A stretch of DNA of 5,441 bases from Bacteriovoracaceae bacterium. Its GTDB lineage: Bacteria; Bdellovibrionota; UBA1018. Both the position numbers and the translations under genes were made by a program. Below the pieces are notes generated by a model. The model was not told the DNA's origin, searched no databases, and saw only the letters and a program-made list of their open reading frames with translations. The stretch is from the NCBI GenBank assembly GCA_947500275.1, contig CANMSW010000167.1, positions 1 to 5,441 on the forward strand, given 5' to 3'. Below are positions 1 to 5,441 of this stretch, in pieces; within the stretch, counting starts at the first letter, position 1; each line of letters starts with the position of its first letter.

Positions 1-1321
1 CGAGTCCATCCACACACGTCTCGTAGACTCCCCGATCCGCAGTGAACACGCTACTCACCAATCCATACTGAGTTTCGTTGGCGAGAGCGATCGCATGGTC
101 TAGCTCTTTCACGGGCAGAATAACCACACTTGGGGCGAAGAGCTCCGTTTGCTGAAATACGCTTTTTCGCGCAGTCGCGACGGAGGAATCCCGTGAAAGC
201 GCAATGGATGGAGTAACATAGTGGCCGGGTCGACGCAGTTCGAGCGCTTTTCCCCGCATGATCATTTCACAGCCTTCGCGCGCGGCTATCCCTTGGAATT
301 TTAGATATCGATCCACGGAGCTCTGATCAATCAGCGGACCCATGAAAGGATTATCCATAGGGTGCCCGATCGTGAAAGCCTTCGCGCGCTCGTGAAACCG
401 TTCGACGAACTCCTGAAGGCGGTCTTCATGAACAAGGATCCGGCTGGTCGCACTACAGCGCTGACCAGCGGTTACATACGCTGCGAATAGAGATTCATGA
501 ATCGCCGTTTCCAGCACCGCATCTTTCCAAACGATTACTGGGTTTTTTCCACCCATCTCCAATGCGAGCAATTTCCAGTGCTGCTGGAGCGTGTCCTGCT
601 TAATTCGAGTGCCGACTTCGTAGGAACCGGTGAAAAGAACGCCATCGACGCCTTCATGAACGACGAGGCGGCGTCCCACTTCCCGCTCACCCTGCACTAA
701 GTTGAAAACCCCTTCCGGAAGCTCCGCCTCGTGAATGCACTCAGCCATGAGCTGTCCGACAAGCGGGGACTTCTCTGAAGGTTTGAAAACGACCGTATTC
801 CCAGTGGCAAGCGCTGGGACGATATGGCCATTAGCCAGGTGCCCTGGAAAGTTAAAGGGCCCGATCACCGCCATCACCCCGTGCGGACGGTAACGACACG
901 CTCCCAAAGTGTTTTCCATCACCTTAGGGATTTCGTAACCCGAAACGAGCTTCAAGCTGTCGGCTAAGGTTATATCAACCTTATTGAGCATCGCTTGCCA
1001 CTCGGTTCGGCTTTCCCAAAGAGGCTTCCCAACCTCGCGAGAAATCGCCTCAATGAACTGGGTTTCCTTTTTTCGAAGGGCGGACTGATATCGCTTTAAC
1101 GCGTCGGCCCGCTCGGAGGGCGGAGTCTGGCGCCATTTTTTTGCTGCGCCACGGGCGGCCAGGACTGCTTCGTCCACGGCCGAAAATGAATACCTAAATC
1201 GCGCCAGTTCATCCTGCAGGTCCGCTGGCGAGAGACTGACTATTTCGCCATTGGATTGATGTGGGATTCTGAATTCGCCGCCAATGTAGTTACCCAAGGA
1301 AGACCAAGCTTGATTCGACAT
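1..1321 (-). CDS. astD: Succinylglutamate-semialdehyde dehydrogenase AstD, 3' end beyond window
   Basis: This is an NAD(P)-dependent aldehyde dehydrogenase, cytosolic, expected to oxidise N-succinylglutamate 5-semialdehyde to N-succinylglutamate, the fourth AST step. I translated 440 codons from the ATG at 1321-1319 with no stop; E. coli AstD has 492 residues, so about 50 C-terminal residues are missing. The family core is complete: GPFNFPGH with Asn157, the cofactor-binding KPSE with Lys180, LFTGS at 229-233, EMGGKN with the general base Glu255, and TAGQRCS with the nucleophile Cys289. The stretch from RPHGV through GNTVVFKPSE closely matches E. coli AstD as I remember it, which favours AstD over a generic aldehyde dehydrogenase. 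One oddity is ELFAP at 393-397, where most of the superfamily has E-x-F-G-P. The gene lies 29 nt after astA. Family assignment is firm; the exact substrate rests on the match and the neighbour astA. Confidence 0.9.
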   Translation of the reverse strand, partial: MSNQAWSSLGNYIGGEFRIPHQSNGEIVSLSPADLQDELARFRYSFSAVDEAVLAARGAAKKWRQTPPSERADALKRYQSALRKKETQFIEAISREVGKPLWESRTEWQAMLNKVDITLADSLKLVSGYEIPKVMENTLGACRYRPHGVMAVIGPFNFPGHLANGHIVPALATGNTVVFKPSEKSPLVGQLMAECIHEAELPEGVFNLVQGEREVGRRLVVHEGVDGVLFTGSYEVGTRIKQDTLQQHWKLLALEMGGKNPVIVWKDAVLETAIHESLFAAYVTAGQRCSATSRILVHEDRLQEFVERFHERAKAFTIGHPMDNPFMGPLIDQSSVDRYLKFQGIAAREGCEMIMRGKALELRRPGHYVTPSIALSRDSSVATARKSVFQQTELFAPSVVILPVKELDHAIALANETQYGLVSSVFTADRGVYETCVDGL

Positions 1322-1327
1322 GACTCG

Positions 1328-1332
1328 CCCTT
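1328..1332 (-). promoter_or_regulatory. Ribosome binding site of astD
   Basis: A purine-rich stretch containing AAGGG on the minus strand ends 6 nt before the astD ATG at 1321. It is weaker than the sites of the M20 gene and astA. It lies in the 29-nt astA-astD gap, which is too short for an obvious separate promoter or terminator. Confidence 0.5.
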
Positions 1333-1350
1333 TTCCGAAATGATCAGTGC

Positions 1351-2421
1351 TTAATAATACGGCATGAATGCAACTTCGTCGCCGTCTGTAACGCCTAATT
1401 GACTCCGCAAGTCAGCCAGCGACTCCTGGTCTCCAACCCATTGAATCGTTCCATCCGAAACCACAGCAGAGACTGCAGCCGCCCTGAATTGCCCAGGATT
1501 TTGCTTTATTTTCGTCAAAAGGCCGCTCTGGGCTTTCACGTCTGAGGCGGTCATTGCGTCCTTCGAGGAAAAAGTACCCCGACGTAGATTTTGGATGGGC
1601 AATAACTCTTCGACGTTGGCCCACAAATGGGGGCCACCATCGAAGGGGTCCACCTGGTTGCGGTAGTTGAAACCAATTTTTTTAAGCATGTGAAGAACCG
1701 GCTCGGTATCTTTGCCGACCCGGCCGATCGCGTTTCGTGCTTCTGCCGTTAGAAATGTGGTGTAGATTTTCCCAGACGGAAAAAGAGAAAAGATGAATTC
1801 TTTATCCTTCGCGCAAAGCTGATCTGCTTCCCAATAATCCATGTTGGTGAACCGCCGACCTATGGCTTCCCAGAGCGGTGACAGCCCCTTGCGGTTCAAG
1901 GGGGGCAGCAGCTCAGCAAGTATTTTTTGCCGAAACCTTCCGCGATTGAGCGCAAGAAAGAGGAAACGCGCGAACGAGATCTGCCTTCCGACGCGCGCTT
2001 CGCTGTTTCGGATTCCCGGATCAATAACGAGACCGCCAATTTCTGACGGACCGTTCGTGTCATACTTAAGTTTTAGGGTCCCATGGATGAAGCCGGTATT
2101 AATGGTGGTTGAAAACTTTTCTTCATTCCCAATCTCAAAATAGAAATGCGGCGATTCAACCGTGCCGTGCTGACCTGCAATCATCGACGTCCCAAGGACC
2201 TGTCCGTTCTGCAGATCCTCGGCCACAAATAGGTACTTACCTTCAAGTACGCCCGCTTCACCTTTCTCGGGAATCTTCGCGTCTTTGAAGGAAGTCACGG
2301 ACTGGATAATTTTATCGCGCAATACGTCCCGATCGCCCGGAAGATTGAACATCCCAGGGATTTGAGCAAATCGCTCTAACGCATCTAAATCCCGCTCCTG
2401 AATTTCACGCAGCAGAATCAT
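1351..2421 (-). CDS. astA: Arginine N-succinyltransferase (AstA family), diverged
   Basis: The AstA family transfers succinyl from succinyl-CoA to the alpha-amino group of arginine, the committed AST step, in the cytosol. The product has 356 residues against 344 in E. coli. Matching blocks are GLVIDPGIR near 130-138 (E. coli has TLFLDPDWR, whose succinyl-CoA-binding Leu aligns with Leu131), SPLWEAIGRRF near 181-191, IYTTFL near 219-224 and FDGGP at 260-264. I place the start at ATG 2421, not the in-frame TTG at 2427: GAGGAGG sits 7 nt before the ATG but almost touches the TTG, and the ATG overlaps the upstream TGA as ATGA, implying translational coupling. One oddity is Gly236 (codon 1716-1714), which aligns with E. 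coli His229, the residue I recall annotated as proton donor. Family membership is secure. Whether arginine is still the substrate is open; ornithine or another amine is possible. Confidence 0.88.
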   Translation of the reverse strand: MILLREIQERDLDALERFAQIPGMFNLPGDRDVLRDKIIQSVTSFKDAKIPEKGEAGVLEGKYLFVAEDLQNGQVLGTSMIAGQHGTVESPHFYFEIGNEEKFSTTINTGFIHGTLKLKYDTNGPSEIGGLVIDPGIRNSEARVGRQISFARFLFLALNRGRFRQKILAELLPPLNRKGLSPLWEAIGRRFTNMDYWEADQLCAKDKEFIFSLFPSGKIYTTFLTAEARNAIGRVGKDTEPVLHMLKKIGFNYRNQVDPFDGGPHLWANVEELLPIQNLRRGTFSSKDAMTASDVKAQSGLLTKIKQNPGQFRAAAVSAVVSDGTIQWVGDQESLADLRSQLGVTDGDEVAFMPYY

Positions 2422-3917
2422 AGACAAACCTCCTCAATTAATCGGTCATAAAACGCCATGGCTTGTTCGAGCTCTGCGACCGCTACTGACTCGTTGGGCG
2501 AACCCATGGCCCCAAAGGGGCTGCCGGGCCCGAATGAAGCGACTTCGAAGCCAGCTTTTTGAAACAGTGCGGCCTCAGTCGCATTTGAAATGGATACAGC
2601 CTCGAGATTCAAACCAGCGGCTGAGGCGGCTCTTTTGGAGCGCTCAAACAGGCTTCCCGTAGAAGGAGTAAGATCTGAATTCGGACTCAAGGCGGGAATC
2701 ACTCGTTCTCGGTGAAGCGTGAGGTTCAGAGCCGGGTACTTCTGAGCGACGGCTCGCACGGAAGACTGAATTTGCGCTTCAAGCTGAGCCATATCTTGGT
2801 TCGGTTCGGGGCGAAGATCGAAATGCAGGTCCATTCCTCCCAAACGTTGGCGCATCATCGAGAAGTTGATCGAGGTGCCGTCCAAGGATGGACCGGGATA
2901 GGAAGTGTCGGGAGAACCTTGCGCCTGGACCTGACTGAACGCTGAATAAACATCCAAAACACAGGGGAAAACAGCGTCGGGAAGAAAGATGACCCCAGCC
3001 TCATTTAGCCCGCCGGTCTCCAGGTCAAATGCCTGTACCCGCCCCGTTCTCTCGGCATAATGCTGAAAGAAAAGCTTAAAATCCTCAAACTGATGCGAAG
3101 TCGTATAAAGCTCGAGTGTGCATCGATCGGGAACTTGGGTTGGCCACTCTCCCCCTTCGATCGAAGTAAACCGAAGATCGAATCCAGCGGCTGAAGCCTC
3201 TTCAAGCAACGCCAGCGCGTGCAGAACGGCGTGCTCTCCCTGGGAGGGATCTGAGGAATGAGCCGTGCGACCCCGCGAAACAATTCGAACCCTTCGGTTA
3301 AATCCTCGCGCGTCGCGCTCGACCATTTGAAATCCGATGGTCAAGCGAAGTTCGAGACATCCTTTTTGAGCATGAACAAACTGGAGTGCGGTTGGCTCGC
3401 TCACGAGCGTATAGCTCGGATTCAGAGCCCGAGACTGAATGAGGTAGCGGGCGCCAAACATCCCGAACGATCCGCCACAAGTGCCAACGACATAAATCGG
3501 CATTTTCAACTTTCGCTCGCGAAAGCGCTGAGCTGCATGAACTCTGCAGAGGAAGTCGAGCTTACCACTGGCAACGCCCAAGCCTGTGAAGAAGCCATCT
3601 TTTGCAGTCAGCTCAAGTGGATCCCCCCCCGTGTCTGTCCATGCTTGGCGAAGGCCGGGAACCTGCGTATCGAGATGACTCAAAAGCAATAAGCCCTTCC
3701 GCGTCTTTCGATCGACGAGAGGATCACCGAGAATACCGATCACGTTGAATTGCCGCTTCGATAGGTTCTCGACCGAATGCATGACCATCTGCAGGTCTGA
3801 GCGGAACCCACGATCCTGCAGAATCCCGTTGGCGAAGTTTGCGATCTCTTCATTGCCCGTGTTCGCGATTGAGGAAGTCCGAATCAACTTCCTCGCTTCA
3901 TCCATGAACTGCTTCAT
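2418..3917 (-). CDS. ArgE-like M20 family protein with a degraded active site
   Basis: The 499-residue protein aligns with the ArgE/DapE branch of M20 dinuclear-zinc amidohydrolases, which remove acyl groups from amino acids. Shared blocks are SHLDT with metal-ligand His81 and Asp83, DGFFTGLGVASGK (107-119), GARYL (155-159), SEPT with Glu174, KGCLEL (185-190), the lid motif TAHSSDP with His220, and FGPG (462-465). Key residues differ from ArgE: the bridging Asp of G-x-G-x-A-D is Ser117, the catalytic and ligand Glu pair is Gly149-Ser150, and the final His is Gly472. Classical zinc hydrolysis therefore looks unlikely. It is about 115 residues longer than E. coli ArgE, mostly in the lid domain (about 250-400). 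No signal peptide or membrane segment is seen. By position it could stand in for AstE (an M14-type enzyme), but the missing residues argue for a pseudoenzyme, a partner protein or new chemistry. The frame is intact and the ribosome binding site strong, so it is not an obvious pseudogene. Confidence 0.85.
   Translation of the reverse strand: MKQFMDEARKLIRTSSIANTGNEEIANFANGILQDRGFRSDLQMVMHSVENLSKRQFNVIGILGDPLVDRKTRKGLLLLSHLDTQVPGLRQAWTDTGGDPLELTAKDGFFTGLGVASGKLDFLCRVHAAQRFRERKLKMPIYVVGTCGGSFGMFGARYLIQSRALNPSYTLVSEPTALQFVHAQKGCLELRLTIGFQMVERDARGFNRRVRIVSRGRTAHSSDPSQGEHAVLHALALLEEASAAGFDLRFTSIEGGEWPTQVPDRCTLELYTTSHQFEDFKLFFQHYAERTGRVQAFDLETGGLNEAGVIFLPDAVFPCVLDVYSAFSQVQAQGSPDTSYPGPSLDGTSINFSMMRQRLGGMDLHFDLRPEPNQDMAQLEAQIQSSVRAVAQKYPALNLTLHRERVIPALSPNSDLTPSTGSLFERSKRAASAAGLNLEAVSISNATEAALFQKAGFEVASFGPGSPFGAMGSPNESVAVAELEQAMAFYDRLIEEVCL
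2429..2435 (-). promoter_or_regulatory. Strong Shine-Dalgarno of astA inside the M20 gene
   Basis: GAGGAGG on the minus strand lies 7 nt before ATG 2421, within the last codons of the M20 gene. It decides the astA start: relative to the in-frame TTG at 2427 it would be only about one base away, too close to work well. With the ATGA stop-start overlap it suggests that ribosomes finishing the M20 gene restart on astA. Confidence 0.8.
3623..3630. repeat. Eight-base C/G homopolymer inside the M20 gene
   Basis: Eight consecutive C on the plus strand form a G8 run on the coding strand across codons 96-99 (Thr-Gly-Gly-Asp). The M20 frame is correct on both sides, with SHLDT before it and DGFFTGLG after it matching ArgE, so the run is in frame as read. 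Tracts of this length are prone to slippage in replication and sequencing. Confidence 0.9.
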
Positions 3918-3923
3918 GAGGCT

Positions 3924-3928
3924 CTCCT
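3924..3928 (-). promoter_or_regulatory. Ribosome binding site of the M20 gene
   Basis: AGGAG on the minus strand lies 6 nt before the ATG at 3917-3915, a near-ideal arrangement that supports this start. It sits in the 39-nt gap after the aminotransferase stop. I see no convincing hairpin followed by a T run in that gap, so transcription probably continues through. Confidence 0.75.
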
Positions 3929-3956
3929 GATTTGTTTCGAGGCGCTCGCTTCGCTC

Positions 3957-5390
3957 TTATTGGTTCTTCTGCTCAAATTGGCTGGAAACTTGGACCATCG
4001 ACTCACCGATCAAGCGGCACGTTTCGTCCACGTCGGCCTCAGTCATGGCGCCGAGCGGGGGAAGCATACGAACAAAGTAGGGGCCGTGACCGCAGTAAAA
4101 CGCGACCACTCCCAAGTCGAACAGCTTCATCAATACTTTTTTCACCTGGTCCATGGATCCTGCGAACGGCTGGAAGGCGATCATGCCGCCGATGGCGCGG
4201 ATTTCGCCGATCATTCCTGCGCAAGAACCCGATGATAGGGCTTCAAGATTTGTTTTGAATCGTCCGGAAAGTTGGGCAATTCGGCCGTCTTTTCCTAAAA
4301 ACTTTTGCTCATCGAGAAGCTCCAGGATCCGCCGAGAGGACCGCAGCGCCACGGTGCTCCCAGAAAAGGTACCCGAGACTAGGCCCGGCTTAGGATTATA
4401 CTCTTCCGTGTAGAGCACCATACAGGCCTGAAGCATTTTGCCAATCGTGACCACGTCCACATAGGGCTGTAGCCCGAACGTCTGATACGCGAAAAGCTCA
4501 CCGGTTCGGCCAAAAGACTGCACTTCATCGATCCAAACGGCCATACCCGCCGCTTTGGCGGCTTCAAAAACTTTGATATAGAATTCCTGAGGCGCGAAAT
4601 TAAATCCACCCTCACCCTGGACCAGCTCCATCATTAATGCTGCAAATTTTCCCGGATAGCGGCCGGCAAGCCAGTTCAAGTGACCGACCGTGATTTCAAG
4701 GCTGCGCGACAGGCCCATTTTAGCATTATAAAAAGGCAAGTAATGAACTTCGCCGTAAATGGGTTGGCCTTGGCGATAGCCTGGATTGTCCGTGATCTCC
4801 TGCATCGCAGTCGAACGGCCCGCGAAACAGTCTTCAAAAGCGAGAATCTTCGTAGCCGGACTCTTCTTCTGACGAATGATTTTGAGCGCCATTTCATTCG
4901 CCATCGTCCCGCTGCACGTCAGCCAGGCGTGCTTCAGCCGCGATCCCTGAGCAGCGCCGGTCCTCGACAAAATTGCCGATATCGCCTGCTTCGCTTCGAT
5001 TCCGGGTTGAAGGTTCCCTTGCATCACATCGGAGCCGACCGCATCTACCATTTCCGAGAGAAGCTCTGGGTGCGCGTGACCAAAAAAATTGATCCCGATT
5101 CCCGTGATCATGTCGAGCTTCACACTTCCATCAATCAACTCGACATAGGGACCACACCCCAGGCCGCTAGCCAGATAGGGGAAATAAAGATCGCGGCCGC
5201 GCTCGCTTGCAAATTGGGCGACCTCTTTAAGATAGAGTTCTCTTGCTTCCTGCGATGCGCTTCCCCGGACTTTTCTCAGAGCAGCGGCCTCCTCGGCAAT
5301 TGCCGAGAGCAGCTCCTTGCGCGCGTACTGGAAGCGCGGGGATGCGAGCAGTTTTTGAAATTGGGTGGAACCTGATGGAGTTTGAGACAT
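3957..5390 (-). CDS. Class-III PLP aminotransferase, probable AstC-position enzyme
   Basis: This is a fold-type I, class-III (ornithine/acetylornithine type) PLP-dependent transaminase, cytosolic. As first gene of an AST operon it probably converts N-succinylornithine plus 2-oxoglutarate to succinylglutamate semialdehyde. Numbered from ATG 5390 (477 residues): SGT at 160-162 binds PLP phosphate, FAGR is at 189-192, QGEGG at 258-262, IDEVQ has the PLP-nitrogen Asp288, TIGK has the Schiff-base Lys318, GTFSG has Thr341, and VRMLPP has Arg441. I chose ATG 5390 over the in-frame ATG 5405 because GAGG lies 9 nt before 5390, while AGGA directly abuts 5405. It is about 70 residues longer than E. coli AstC (406), from a charged, probably helical N-terminal extension. 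Several motifs depart from AstC (GTMANE for GAEANE, FAGR for FHGR, GKMLQA for AKALGG), so I give no symbol. Another omega-transaminase, for example lysine- or diamine-specific, is possible. Confidence 0.85.
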   Translation of the reverse strand: MSQTPSGSTQFQKLLASPRFQYARKELLSAIAEEAAALRKVRGSASQEARELYLKEVAQFASERGRDLYFPYLASGLGCGPYVELIDGSVKLDMITGIGINFFGHAHPELLSEMVDAVGSDVMQGNLQPGIEAKQAISAILSRTGAAQGSRLKHAWLTCSGTMANEMALKIIRQKKSPATKILAFEDCFAGRSTAMQEITDNPGYRQGQPIYGEVHYLPFYNAKMGLSRSLEITVGHLNWLAGRYPGKFAALMMELVQGEGGFNFAPQEFYIKVFEAAKAAGMAVWIDEVQSFGRTGELFAYQTFGLQPYVDVVTIGKMLQACMVLYTEEYNPKPGLVSGTFSGSTVALRSSRRILELLDEQKFLGKDGRIAQLSGRFKTNLEALSSGSCAGMIGEIRAIGGMIAFQPFAGSMDQVKKVLMKLFDLGVVAFYCGHGPYFVRMLPPLGAMTEADVDETCRLIGESMVQVSSQFEQKNQ

Positions 5391-5399
5391 CGCGTAGAA

Positions 5400-5409
5400 C
5401 CTCATTCCT
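5400..5409 (-). promoter_or_regulatory. Purine-rich ribosome binding region of the aminotransferase gene
   Basis: The minus strand reads AGGAATGAGG here. The GAGG at 5403-5400 is 9 nt before ATG 5390, while AGGA at 5409-5406 touches ATG 5405 with no spacing. This favours the downstream start. The remaining bases to the window edge show no clear -35/-10 promoter, so the operon's promoter is probably further upstream, outside the window. Confidence 0.5.
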
Positions 5410-5441
5410 AATGAGCGCAGGGGGCTGAACCCAAGGCCAAC

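Noticed and set aside
497..700. 67-codon open frame on the plus strand
   Set aside because: It lies opposite the astD catalytic region, whose minus-strand frame is fully conserved, so the plus-strand frame is incidental.
2422..2427. TTG start giving AstA two extra residues
   Set aside because: The Shine-Dalgarno is almost adjacent to this TTG but well spaced for ATG 2421, which also forms the ATGA overlap.
2598..3200. Similar segments ASAAGLNL and ASAAGFDL with similar DNA in the M20 gene
   Set aside because: They are short, and the helix-end plus strand pattern is common in M20 proteins. The match is too brief to call a repeat.
3258..3692. 144-codon open frame on the plus strand
   Set aside because: It is antisense to the motif-bearing part of the M20 gene, with no family resemblance seen in its translation.
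3918..3956. Possible terminator in the aminotransferase-M20 gap
   Set aside because: There are GC-rich partly self-complementary bases (GAGCGAAGCGAGCGC) but no clean stem-loop with a following T run.
4680..5375. 231-codon open frame on the plus strand
   Set aside because: It lies wholly antisense to the conserved aminotransferase. Its translation is Arg/His-rich with no recognisable motif, typical of a shadow frame.

Overview
The window is one strand-coherent block. Four genes, all on the minus strand, fill almost every base and read right to left. In transcription order they are: a class-III PLP aminotransferase (3957-5390), an ArgE-like M20 protein (2418-3917), an arginine N-succinyltransferase AstA (1351-2421), and a succinylglutamate-semialdehyde dehydrogenase AstD cut off by the left edge (1-1321). 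The junctions are 39 nt, a 4-nt ATGA overlap, and 29 nt. Each gene has a recognisable Shine-Dalgarno sequence and no internal terminator is visible, so this is very probably one operon.

The theme is the arginine succinyltransferase (AST) route of arginine breakdown: arginine to succinylarginine (AstA), then succinylornithine (AstB), succinylglutamate semialdehyde (AstC aminotransferase), succinylglutamate (AstD), and finally glutamate plus succinate (AstE). Homologues for the AstA, AstC and AstD steps are here. AstB and a normal M14-type AstE are not seen and may lie beyond the left edge. An M20/ArgE-like gene sits between the aminotransferase and astA, which differs from the enterobacterial order astCADBE.

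The most unusual point is the M20 protein. It aligns well with ArgE through its motifs but has lost most of the active site: the bridging Asp is Ser, the Glu-Glu pair is Gly-Ser and the last His ligand is Gly. It also carries a lid domain enlarged by what looks like a repeated beta-beta-alpha unit. The AstA homologue in turn has Gly where E. coli AstA has the His I remember as its active-site residue. The aminotransferase and dehydrogenase keep their core catalytic residues. The cluster may therefore be a diverged AST variant, acting on another substrate or using the M20 protein in a non-hydrolytic role.

The organism is a bacterium with balanced to slightly GC-rich DNA and strong Shine-Dalgarno use. 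AST genes are best known from Gram-negative proteobacteria. The divergence from the enterobacterial proteins suggests a more distant lineage, perhaps Bdellovibrio-like, but that is a weak guess. No RNA gene, mobile element, CRISPR array or clear promoter was found.
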